64,000 nucleotides of DNA from Mycobacterium sp. ST-F2. GTDB lineage: Bacteria; Actinomycetota; Actinomycetes; Mycobacteriales; Mycobacteriaceae. Position 1 is the stretch's first letter. The number at the start of each line of letters is the position of its first letter. Under the pieces are notes generated by a model that saw only the letters and a list, made by a program, of their open reading frames with translations, searched no databases and was not told the origin of the DNA. The DNA lies in contig NZ_JMHT01000037.1 of assembly GCF_001905655.1 (NCBI RefSeq), forward strand, positions 1-64,000. Direction: 5' to 3'. Below, in pieces: positions 50,323 through 58,730 of this stretch. Position numbers and translations under genes: made by a program.

Positions 50323-52943
50323 AACTGCACCGCATGGTCCTGACCAACTACCGCGGAATCACGCACCGGGAGATCGACTTTCCCGATCGCGGCGTGGTGG
50401 TGGTTGCCGGCGCCAACGAGATCGGCAAGTCCTCCATGATCGAGGCGCTCGATCTGCTGCTGGAGTCCAAGGACCGCTCGACCAAGAAAGAGGTCAAGCA
50501 GGTCAAGCCGACTCACGCTGATGTCGGAGCCGAGGTGACCGCCGAAATCTCCACCGGCCCTTACCGGTTCGAGTACTACAAGCGCTTCCACAAGAAGGCC
50601 GAGACCCGGCTGACCATCCTCGCGCCGCGGCGCGAGCAGCTCACCGGCGAGGAGGCGCACAACCGGGTGCGGGCCATGCTCGACGAGACCGTCGACACCG
50701 AACTGTGGCGGGCCCAGCGCGTCCTGCAGTCGGCGGCCACGGTCCCGGTCGATTTGGCGGGGTGCGATGCCCTGGCCCGGGCCCTCGATGTCGCGGCCGG
50801 GCAGGCCGGCGCGCTGGAGGGCGCGCTGTCGGGGAACGAGCCGTTGCTGGTCGATCGGATCGACGGCGAGTATCTGAAGTACTTCACCCAGACCGGCCGC
50901 CCCACCGGTGTGTGGGCCGAGGCCATCAAAGGCCTGAAGGCCGCGCAGGCCGAGGTCGCGACGCGTATCGCAGCGGTGGCGGAGGTCGACGAGGCGGTCC
51001 GCCGGCACGGTGAGCTGACCACGGAATTGGCCACGGCCACTGAGCAATTGGATGCCGCGGAGGTCCGGCTGGTCGCGGCCCGTGAGGCAGCCGGTGCCGT
51101 GGCCCGAATCCGTGACGAGCTGGGACAGGCGCGTGTGCAGGCCCAGGCCGCGGTGGCGACGGCGACGGCCGGACGAAGCGCGCTGGACGAGCGGCAGCGG
51201 CTGCAGGCCGATGTCGAGCAGCGGACCGGCAGTATCGGCGCACTGACTGCCGCCGCCGAGCAGGCCGGACAGCAGCAGCTGGTCGCGGTCGAGTTCCAGA
51301 AGACCGCCGATACCGCTGTGGCGGTCGCGCGGTCCGTGGTCGACGCCGGCCGCGCACGCCTCGATGCGGCCCGGCGGGTGGTGGACCAACTGTCGCAGCG
51401 TGCCGAGGCTGATCGACTGGCCGGGCAACTGGACCGGGTGCAGGCTGCCTCCCGCGAACTGGCCGGCGTCGTCGAGCAGCTGGCCAAGGTCACCCTCACC
51501 CATGCCGGCATGCGTGCCATCGAAACGGCTGCGGCAGCTGTCGACCGTGCGGCCGCGGCAGCTGAACTCGCCTCGGCCCGAATCGAATTGGTTGCGCAGA
51601 GCAACATGCAGCTGCGGGTCGGCGACGAGGAGGTGACGTTGTCGGCCGGAGCGGAGTGGGCGTCCAGCGTGGGTGGCCGGACCGATATCGAGCTTCCCGG
51701 CCTGCTGACCGTACGGGTGCTGCCCGGCACGCCGGCGGCGGACACCAGCGCGGTTCTCGACGCCGCGCGCAGCGCGCTGGCGGCGGCACTGCAGCCGCAC
51801 GGGGTGGCCGACGTGGAGGCGGCGCGGGCACTGGATGCCCGGCGGCGCGAACTCGAGGCGGAGCGGGACCGGCTGAACGTCACCCTGCAGACCCTGCTGG
51901 GCTCCGACACTGTCGAGGTCTTGACGACGCGGCTCGCGGGGCTGCGGGAACAGGTCGGCGACACCGGTCCCATCGATGTGGGCGCGGCTCGGGCGGAATT
52001 GGAGGCTGCCGATGCCGAACAGCGCCGTGCCGCAGCCGATTACGAGCAGTGCCGCGATGCCGCCACCGCGGCGGCCGGTGCGGCGGCGTCCGCGCTGACC
52101 GCGGCGACGGTTGCCCGCGAGAAGGTCACCGCGGCGACGGCCGCGCTCGCCGAGACCACCGAGCGGCTGGCCCGGCAGCGTGAATTCGAAGACGACGCGG
52201 CCCTGACACAGCGCGTCGCGACCTTGGCGGAGCAGGCTGCCGCCGCCACCGCCCGCGAACAGGAACTCGCGGCCGCGCTGGCGGCCACCACTCCCGACGT
52301 CGTCGACGCGGAACTGGCTGCGGCCACCGCGGATTCGACCCGGATCGCCACCCGCCGCCGCGAACTCGACGACCAATTGCGGGACGTGGCAGCGCAATTG
52401 AAGGTGTACGGGACGCAGGGTCGGCAGAGCCAGTTGGATGCCGCCGAGGTCGCGTTGCGGCACGCGGAGTCCGAGCACGCCGCGGTGGGCCGTCGGGCCC
52501 GGGCCGCTGAGCTGCTGCGCTCGGTGATGGGCCGGCATCGCGACCAGGCTCGCCAACGGTATGTCGAGCCGTTCCGGACTGAAGTGGAACGCCTGGGGCG
52601 CATCGTGTTCGGCGACAGTTTCGCCGTCGAGGTCGACAGCGACCTGCGGATCTGCAGCCGCACCGTCGCGGGGACCACCGTGCCGTACGAGTCCCTGTCC
52701 GGTGGGGCCAAGGAACAGCTGGGCATCGTGGCCCGGCTCGCCGGTGCGGCGCTGGTGGCCAAGGAGGACAGCGTCCCGGTGATCATCGACGACGCACTGG
52801 GTTTCACCGATGCCGGCCGGCTGGCCCGGATGGGTGAAGTGTTCGACGCCGTCGGCGGCGACGGTCAGGTGATCGTATTGACCTGCAGCCCCGAGCGTTA
52901 CGCCGGCGTCGGTGACGCAACCCGAATCGAGCTCACCGCCTGA
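50319..52943 (+). CDS. SbcC/YhaN-like SMC-type ATPase (Rv1278-like)
   Basis: An 874-residue ABC/SMC ATPase. Walker A GANEIGKS (31-38) and, at the far end, signature SLSGGAKEQLGIVARLAG and Walker B PVIIDDALGF. Between them is a long Ala/Arg/Glu coiled-coil. Instead of the Rad50 zinc hook CxxC, which is absent, the middle holds a small beta-rich insert near residues 425-475 (EVTLSAGAEWASSVGG, TDIELPGLLTVRVLPG). This places it nearer YhaN-type proteins than SbcC. It forms a complex with the adjacent nuclease. Confidence 0.9.
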   Translation: MKLHRMVLTNYRGITHREIDFPDRGVVVVAGANEIGKSSMIEALDLLLESKDRSTKKEVKQVKPTHADVGAEVTAEISTGPYRFEYYKRFHKKAETRLTILAPRREQLTGEEAHNRVRAMLDETVDTELWRAQRVLQSAATVPVDLAGCDALARALDVAAGQAGALEGALSGNEPLLVDRIDGEYLKYFTQTGRPTGVWAEAIKGLKAAQAEVATRIAAVAEVDEAVRRHGELTTELATATEQLDAAEVRLVAAREAAGAVARIRDELGQARVQAQAAVATATAGRSALDERQRLQADVEQRTGSIGALTAAAEQAGQQQLVAVEFQKTADTAVAVARSVVDAGRARLDAARRVVDQLSQRAEADRLAGQLDRVQAASRELAGVVEQLAKVTLTHAGMRAIETAAAAVDRAAAAAELASARIELVAQSNMQLRVGDEEVTLSAGAEWASSVGGRTDIELPGLLTVRVLPGTPAADTSAVLDAARSALAAALQPHGVADVEAARALDARRRELEAERDRLNVTLQTLLGSDTVEVLTTRLAGLREQVGDTGPIDVGAARAELEAADAEQRRAAADYEQCRDAATAAAGAAASALTAATVAREKVTAATAALAETTERLARQREFEDDAALTQRVATLAEQAAAATAREQELAAALAATTPDVVDAELAAATADSTRIATRRRELDDQLRDVAAQLKVYGTQGRQSQLDAAEVALRHAESEHAAVGRRARAAELLRSVMGRHRDQARQRYVEPFRTEVERLGRIVFGDSFAVEVDSDLRICSRTVAGTTVPYESLSGGAKEQLGIVARLAGAALVAKEDSVPVIIDDALGFTDAGRLARMGEVFDAVGGDGQVIVLTCSPERYAGVGDATRIELTA

Positions 52944-53003
52944 CGGTTGCTGTGACTGATGAATCGCTGGAAAGGTCACACCGGCGCGTGACAGACTGCG
53001 GCG

Positions 53004-54521
53004 GTGATCGCTGATTTCATCGTCGTAGGGACCGGCTCGGCCGGTGCGGTGCTGGCTGATCGACTGAGCGCCGACGGCGCCTCGCAGGTGGTGGTACTGG
53101 AGGCCGGAGGCGCCGACAAGAACCAGTTCATCCACATCCCGGCGGCCTTCTCGAAGCTGTTCCGCGGCGAATTCGACTGGAACTACTCGACCGAGCCGCA
53201 GCCCGAGCTCGCCGACCGCGAAATCTACTGGCCGCGCGGCAAGACCCTGGGCGGCTCGTCGTCGATGAACGCCATGATGTGGGTGCGCGGCATGGCCGCC
53301 GACTACGACGAGTGGGGTGAGCTCGCCGGGGAAGAGTGGTCGTACGCGGCGGTCGAGAAGTACTTCGACCGCATCGAGGCGGGGCCGCTGGTGCTCAGCC
53401 CGCAGCGCAGCCCGCGCAGCATCACGGCGGCGTGGCTCGAGGCGGCCCGGCAGTGCGGCCACGAGGGATTCGTCGAGACCACGGTCTGTCAGCGCCGCGG
53501 CGCGCGCTGGAGCACCGCGGACGCCTATCTGCGGCCGGCGCTGAAGCGTTCCAACCTGCATCTGCGTACCGGTGCCACCGCAACCCGTGTCCTGATCGAG
53601 GACGGCCGGGCCGTCGGCGTCGAGTACGAGGCGGACGGCCGTCGTCAGATCATCCACGCGCGCCGCGAGGTGATCCTCAGCGGCGGCGCGATCAACAGCC
53701 CGCAGCTGCTGATGCTGTCCGGCATCGGTCCGCGCGAACACCTGGCCGAGCACGGCATCGACGTCGTCTATGACTCCCCTGGGGTAGGGCAGAACCTGTT
53801 GGACCACCTGGTGGTGCTGCTCGGGTTCGACGCCAACTGCGAGACGCTGATCGGTGCCGAAAAGCCGCTGCAACTGCTCAACTACCTGACCCGCCGCCGC
53901 GGCATGCTGACGTCGAATGTCGGGGAGGCATACGGCTTCGTGCGCAGCAACCCGGAGCTCGAGCAGCCCGACGTCGAGCTGATCTTCGCGCCCGCGCCGT
54001 TCTACGACGAAGGCATCGGCGAGCCGTATCCGCGCGAAGCGGTGGCGATGGGGCCGATCCTGGTGAAGCCCAAGAGCACCGGCACCATCCGGCTGGCCTC
54101 GGCCGATCCGCTGGCCAAGCCGATCATCGATCCGCGCTACCTGTCCGACCCGGAGGGCGCCGACCGCAAAGCACTGCTCGCGGGCCTGCGGATGATGGCC
54201 GACATCTGTCAGGCGCCGGCGCTCAAAGGTCTGCTCGGGGACATCGCCCGCCCGGTCGGCGCGCACGATCTCGACGACCGAACCTTGGAGCTGGCCCTGG
54301 CCACCACCTCACACACGCTGTATCACCCGACCACCACGTGCCGGATGGGCACTGACGAGGCCAGCGTGGTCGACCCGCAGCTCCGCGTACGTGGTGTCGC
54401 GGGACTGCGGGTCGCCGACGCGTCGGTGATGCCGACCATCGTCCGGGGCCATACCCACGCCCCGAGCGTGCTGATCGGTGAGAAGGCCGCTGACCTCATC
54501 ACCGCCGGAGGTCAGAAATAG
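53004..54521 (+). CDS. GMC-family FAD oxidoreductase (Rv1279-like)
   Basis: A 505-residue glucose-methanol-choline oxidoreductase. The FAD dinucleotide fold is FIVVGTGSAGAVLADRLS; GMC signature 1 is PRGKTLGGSSSMNAMMWVRG; signature 2 is GGAINSPQLLMLSGIGP; and the catalytic His region is TLYHPTTTCRMGTDE with RGHTHAPSVLIGEKAA at the end. It oxidises an alcohol to an aldehyde; the substrate is unknown (choline-dehydrogenase-like). The GTG start lies 60 bp beyond the SbcC-like gene. Its 3' end overlaps the convergent acyl-CoA-dehydrogenase-like gene by 10 bp. Confidence 0.92.
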   Translation: MIADFIVVGTGSAGAVLADRLSADGASQVVVLEAGGADKNQFIHIPAAFSKLFRGEFDWNYSTEPQPELADREIYWPRGKTLGGSSSMNAMMWVRGMAADYDEWGELAGEEWSYAAVEKYFDRIEAGPLVLSPQRSPRSITAAWLEAARQCGHEGFVETTVCQRRGARWSTADAYLRPALKRSNLHLRTGATATRVLIEDGRAVGVEYEADGRRQIIHARREVILSGGAINSPQLLMLSGIGPREHLAEHGIDVVYDSPGVGQNLLDHLVVLLGFDANCETLIGAEKPLQLLNYLTRRRGMLTSNVGEAYGFVRSNPELEQPDVELIFAPAPFYDEGIGEPYPREAVAMGPILVKPKSTGTIRLASADPLAKPIIDPRYLSDPEGADRKALLAGLRMMADICQAPALKGLLGDIARPVGAHDLDDRTLELALATTSHTLYHPTTTCRMGTDEASVVDPQLRVRGVAGLRVADASVMPTIVRGHTHAPSVLIGEKAADLITAGGQK

Positions 54522-55714
54522 GCGTTGGCAGGAATTGCGGTGCCGTGCAGCAGGTTCTGCCCGACCACCCGGGCCTTGTAGCCGACCGGATTGTGCAGCG
54601 TGATGGTGCGGATATTGCGCCAGTGCCGGTCGAGGTTGCGCTGCCGGCTGGCCGCGCTGGCGCCTCCGAGCTCCAGGAGCTTGGTGGCGGCGCGCGGCGC
54701 GATGTCGTCCAGGTGCACCTTCACCTTGGCTGCCTGCAGCTGGGCCTCGGCGGTCAGTTCGGCGTCGGGCACACCGTCCGGACCGGTCGAATCGATGGCG
54801 GCCCCGATCGCCGCCGCCGCATCCAGCACCGCGGCCCGGGCGATGTAGGCGGAGCTGGCCAGTTCGCCGAGCTGGCGCTGCAGCAAGGGGTCGTCGGTCG
54901 GTGAGGCCGCGGAGGCATGGCTGAAGCTGCGCTCGCGGGACCGCAGGAGCGCAATACCGTCGTCGACGATGTTCTCGAGAATTCCGGCGACCACGGCGTG
55001 GATGTACAGCTGCAACAGGGTGTACTGCACCGAGGGCACGGGCTCGGCGTCATACCGCGTGTCCGAGAGCACCTCGTCGGGCAGCACCGTCACGTCCCGG
55101 AAACGGGTGGTGCCGGTGCCGGTCCGGCGCTGGCCGAAACCGTCCCAGTCGTCGATGATCTCCACGCCCGCTCGCTCGGCCGGCACGATGACGATCGCCA
55201 CCGAATCATGATCGGTGGTCGCTGTCACGGTCAGGTAGTCCGAGAACAAGGTTCCGGTGCTGTAGAACTTCTCGCCGGTCAAGGTGAAACCGCCGTCGTG
55301 GCCCGGCGTCAAGCGGGTGTTGAACACGAGGCTGCCCACCGCGTGGGAGCCCTTCTCACTGAACGCGTTGCCGAACACCTTGCCGGCGGCGACCTTTTCC
55401 AGCCAGGCCCGGGACCCGGGCTGGTCCAGGGTGCGCAGCCGCTCCTCGACGAACCAGAAATGTGTGCGGAAGATGTGTGCCACCACCGGATCGGCGCGGG
55501 CGACGTCGATCACGGCGGAAAACAGTTGCGGCACTGTGAGCCCGGCTCCGCCCAGTTCTGGAGGCAGGCGCAGGGTGCCGAATCCGGCGCGCTTGAGTGC
55601 GGCCACCTGGTCGAAGGGATTCACGTCGTCCAGATCGCGGTCTTTGGCGCCCGCTGCGATGTCGGCCAGCAGGTCGGTCCACGTTGTCGTGTCGGGGAGG
55701 TCGAGGATGGTCAT
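54512..55714 (-). CDS. Acyl-CoA dehydrogenase-fold flavin monooxygenase (DszC/SfnB type)
   Basis: A 400-residue protein of the acyl-CoA dehydrogenase fold: N-terminal helical domain (RAGFGTLRLPPELGGAGLTV), middle beta domain (GNAFSEKGSH, GGFTLTGEKFYSTGTLFSDY) and C-terminal helical bundle ending in NIRTITLHNPVGYKARVVGQ. The ending and lack of the usual dehydrogenase Glu region suggest the DszC/SfnB group of reduced-flavin monooxygenases acting on sulfur compounds. It requires a flavin reductase not encoded here. I do not recall it in the Rv1279-Rv1280c interval, so it and the following hydrolase are inserted. Confidence 0.82.
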   Translation of the reverse strand: MTILDLPDTTTWTDLLADIAAGAKDRDLDDVNPFDQVAALKRAGFGTLRLPPELGGAGLTVPQLFSAVIDVARADPVVAHIFRTHFWFVEERLRTLDQPGSRAWLEKVAAGKVFGNAFSEKGSHAVGSLVFNTRLTPGHDGGFTLTGEKFYSTGTLFSDYLTVTATTDHDSVAIVIVPAERAGVEIIDDWDGFGQRRTGTGTTRFRDVTVLPDEVLSDTRYDAEPVPSVQYTLLQLYIHAVVAGILENIVDDGIALLRSRERSFSHASAASPTDDPLLQRQLGELASSAYIARAAVLDAAAAIGAAIDSTGPDGVPDAELTAEAQLQAAKVKVHLDDIAPRAATKLLELGGASAASRQRNLDRHWRNIRTITLHNPVGYKARVVGQNLLHGTAIPANAYF

Positions 55715-55786
55715 GTCCCAGTTCTACGGACCAGCACCGTCACAGGCACTGCTTACGCTCGCGCCGAACCGAACGCGGCAGAATGA

Positions 55787-57049
55787 GTGTCGATGACCAT
55801 GAACGCCAAACGCCGCAAGGCGCACGACAAGCTCGCGGCGCTGCCGGGGGTCCGGTCGGTACGGCGACCGGTCCGATCAAGTGGCGCAGAGGAATTCGAT
55901 CTGTACTACGTGCGGACCGGACCGCTGAGCGAGCATCCGCTGGTGATCATTCCCGGCGGGCCGGGTGCGGCGTCCATCGGGCACTACCGCAATTTGCGCC
56001 GCCGGGCGACGGCCGCCGGTCTGGACGTCATCATGGTCGAGCACCGCGGCGTGGGCATGTCGCGACACGACGACGCCGGCGCCGATCTACCCGCTGAGGC
56101 GCTGACCATCGAGGCCGCGGTCGACGACATCGCGGCGGTGCTGGACGACGCCGGGGTGCAATCCGCGGTTGTCTATGGCACGTCCTACGGCAGCTACCTG
56201 GCCGCGGGTGTCGGGGTGCGCCATCCCGATCGAGTGCATGCCATGGTGCTTGACTCGCCGCTGCTGTGTGCCGACGACATCGACGCGGTGCGCGACGCCA
56301 CCCGGGCGGCGTTCTGGGACGGCACGGCACCGTCGACCGAGGGCCTCGCCAGCCGCATGCGTGGTTTGGCCGAGGACGGCAAGTTGACGCCGTGGGTGGT
56401 GCAACTGGCGGCCGGGTTGTACGGTCTGGTCGGCCCCGAGGTGCTGGAGCAGCAGCTCGAACTGCTGCTGACCGGGCGGGGCCTGCTGTGGCACGCCATC
56501 GGACACAGCACCAAGTTGCTCTTCGAGAGCAAGACGCCGTACCGGCACGAACCGGATCTGGTCGAGCACATCGGCTATCAGGAGCTCAACTATGCCCCCG
56601 AGCCCGACGGCCTGCCGATCGACCCGGCGCTGGCGTACCGCGAATCTGCCACCGGTGACCCGGATTTCGTCGCGGAGCCCTTCGACCTGGTGGCCGCGAT
56701 GCCGGGATTCGACTGGCCCACTGTCGTGATCTCCGGTGGCCGGGACCTGATCACCCCACCGGCCATTGCACAGCGGGTGGCTGAGTTGATTCCCGGTGCC
56801 GCACTGGTGGAACTACCCAGCGCGGGCCACAGCGTGCTCGACATGCGCGAGGGCTCGGCCCTGACCATCGCGGCCGCGGTGTGTGCCGGCGACTACGCCG
56901 GATTGCCGGACCGGGCAACAGAATTGGACAACGCACCGCTGGATTTCACGGTGCGCCTGATGGTTCGGGGTATCACGACGGCCGCGGCCGCGGAGTCGTT
57001 GGTTCCCGCCGCGCTGCCGCGGGCCATCCGGCAGCTCAGGACTTGGTGA
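55787..57049 (+). CDS. Alpha/beta hydrolase, proline iminopeptidase-like
   Basis: A 420-residue alpha/beta hydrolase. The oxyanion segment is IIPGGPGAASIGHY, the nucleophile YGTSYGSYLAA, the acid ISGGRDLITPP and the His PSAGHSVLDM. HRGVGMSRHD is the HRGxGxS motif of prolyl aminopeptidases. The long cap between residues 155 and 290 would define the substrate. Three in-frame starts (GTG 55787, ATG 55793, ATG 55799) cannot be separated with certainty. Divergent from the DszC-like gene; the end overlaps the convergent oppA by 14 bp. Confidence 0.85.
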   Translation: MSMTMNAKRRKAHDKLAALPGVRSVRRPVRSSGAEEFDLYYVRTGPLSEHPLVIIPGGPGAASIGHYRNLRRRATAAGLDVIMVEHRGVGMSRHDDAGADLPAEALTIEAAVDDIAAVLDDAGVQSAVVYGTSYGSYLAAGVGVRHPDRVHAMVLDSPLLCADDIDAVRDATRAAFWDGTAPSTEGLASRMRGLAEDGKLTPWVVQLAAGLYGLVGPEVLEQQLELLLTGRGLLWHAIGHSTKLLFESKTPYRHEPDLVEHIGYQELNYAPEPDGLPIDPALAYRESATGDPDFVAEPFDLVAAMPGFDWPTVVISGGRDLITPPAIAQRVAELIPGAALVELPSAGHSVLDMREGSALTIAAAVCAGDYAGLPDRATELDNAPLDFTVRLMVRGITTAAAAESLVPAALPRAIRQLRTW

Positions 57050-58730
57050 ACCCGATCGTCATGTAGTTCAGGTCGCCCAGACCCGCAGCTCCGAAGTTCG
57101 CCAAAGTGCTTCGGACCGCGACGTTTCCGGCTGACTGGGCAAGAGGGAGATTGAACGTCTCGGCCCAGAGCAGGCGATCCAGCTGATTGGCCAGTGCTTG
57201 TGCCCTGGTGGGATCGAGTTCGTCGAGGGTCTGCTCGATCTTGGCATCGATCTCAGGCGTGCCGATCTTGCCGAAGTTGCTCTCGCCGCCCGAAGCATAG
57301 ATCTGGGTCAGACCACTCAAGGGGAAGGCATCGCCCTGCCAGGCGAAGGCGGCGATGTCGAAGTTACTGGGAATGATGTACTGGCTGAAGAAGTCTGCGC
57401 CGGAGGACACCACGAGTTCCAGCTTGACGCCGATATCGGCGAGGGTCTTCTGCGTGATCTGCCCGATTTGCCGGCCGCTCGGGGCGTCATAGAAGACGAT
57501 CCGAACGTTCAACGGCTTGCCGTCCTTCTCCCGCACCGAGCGGCCGGCAGGCAGCTTCCAGCCCAGGGAGTCGAGCTCGCGCCGTGCCGCTTCCGGGTCG
57601 AAAGGTGTTCCGCTGCTGTTGTTCTGGTAGCCCGCCTGCCCCGCGACGTAGATGTGGTTGTTCAGCGGTACCGGGTTCTCCACCAGACCGTGCTGGAGCA
57701 CGGTGACGATGGTCTTTCGGTCGATGCCCATGGCGACAGCGTGCCGCACTGCCGGATCGGCGAGGATCGAACCGGGCGCGCCGTTGAAGGTCAGGTGCGA
57801 CCACGTGGGCCCGGGTGCGGTGCGGATGTCGACGCCCTTGGCGCGGCGGGCCAGCACCATGTCATCGAGCGAGCCGAGCCCGGTGGCGTCGATGGCGTTG
57901 TTCTGCAACGCCGGGATACGGGCCGCATCGTCGAGCACCAGGTAGGTGATGCTGTCCAGCAGCGGCCGGGCGCCCCACCATTTCGGGTTGCGGGTCAAGG
58001 TGATTCGCTGCGCGCCGCGGTCGACGTTCGAGATGACGAACGGGCCGGCCGACGGCCCGGGCTTGGCCAGCTGCCCCTTGTTGAACATTTCCGGGTCGGC
58101 CGTCGAGACCTTGGGCAGCAGCATGCCATTGCCCGCGAACATGCCGCGCCAGTCGGCGTAGGGGCGCGCGAACGTCATGACGGCCTGGCGGTCGTCGACG
58201 CCGCGGGTCACCGAGGCCACCCGCTCGCTGCCGTTGGGGCTGGCGATCTGGAACCGGGGGTCCTTGCCGGTCGTGGCGGTGACCTGTGAGGCAATGTCTT
58301 GCCAGGTGATGGGGGAGCCGTCGCTCCACACCGCCTTGGGGTTGATGGTGTAGGTGACCACCTGAGGGTTGGTGCCGGTCAGCTGGATGTCGGTGAAGTA
58401 GTCGTGGTTGACGGTCGTGGAACCGTCGGGGCCGACGATGAAGGCCCGCGGCAGGGTGGGTCGCAGAACCGAGGCAGTGTCGACGGTGTTGCCGTCGATG
58501 TTCAGGGGGTTGAAGTTGTCCGGGAACGCGGTCAGCGCCAGGCGCAGATTGCCACCGTCCTTCAGGGTGGCCGGGTCTCGGGGATTGAGGTCGTTCGCCG
58601 CACCGACTTTCGGCGCACCGGCGCTGGATCCGCGGTACTCGCTCGAGCAGCCGCTGATGGTGACGACCAGCGCGAGACTGGCCATGACGGCCATCAGCAC
58701 CATCAGCAACCGACTCCGACGCGAATCCAT
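57036..58730 (-). CDS. oppA: Oligopeptide-binding lipoprotein OppA
   Basis: A 564-residue family 5 solute-binding protein (Rv1280c type). The signal peptide ends in TISGC, giving a lipid-anchored N-terminus, and the domain has typical SBP_bac_5 segments (LRLALTAFPDNFNPLNIDGN, VTYTINPKAVWSDGSPITWQ, RHAVAMGIDRKTIVTVLQHG). It captures peptides outside the membrane for the OppBCD permease. Two start codons are adjacent (ATGATG); the one at 58730 has better spacing (5 nt) from the GGAGGT SD than 58733 (2 nt). It is the last gene of the operon. Confidence 0.93.
   Translation of the reverse strand: MDSRRSRLLMVLMAVMASLALVVTISGCSSEYRGSSAGAPKVGAANDLNPRDPATLKDGGNLRLALTAFPDNFNPLNIDGNTVDTASVLRPTLPRAFIVGPDGSTTVNHDYFTDIQLTGTNPQVVTYTINPKAVWSDGSPITWQDIASQVTATTGKDPRFQIASPNGSERVASVTRGVDDRQAVMTFARPYADWRGMFAGNGMLLPKVSTADPEMFNKGQLAKPGPSAGPFVISNVDRGAQRITLTRNPKWWGARPLLDSITYLVLDDAARIPALQNNAIDATGLGSLDDMVLARRAKGVDIRTAPGPTWSHLTFNGAPGSILADPAVRHAVAMGIDRKTIVTVLQHGLVENPVPLNNHIYVAGQAGYQNNSSGTPFDPEAARRELDSLGWKLPAGRSVREKDGKPLNVRIVFYDAPSGRQIGQITQKTLADIGVKLELVVSSGADFFSQYIIPSNFDIAAFAWQGDAFPLSGLTQIYASGGESNFGKIGTPEIDAKIEQTLDELDPTRAQALANQLDRLLWAETFNLPLAQSAGNVAVRSTLANFGAAGLGDLNYMTIGFTKS

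Noticed and set aside
50100..54266. 1388-codon open frame on the minus strand
   Set aside because: It lies antisense to the SbcC-like and GMC genes, both with clear motifs; its translation is low-complexity Arg/Gly/Gln typical of GC-rich shadow frames.
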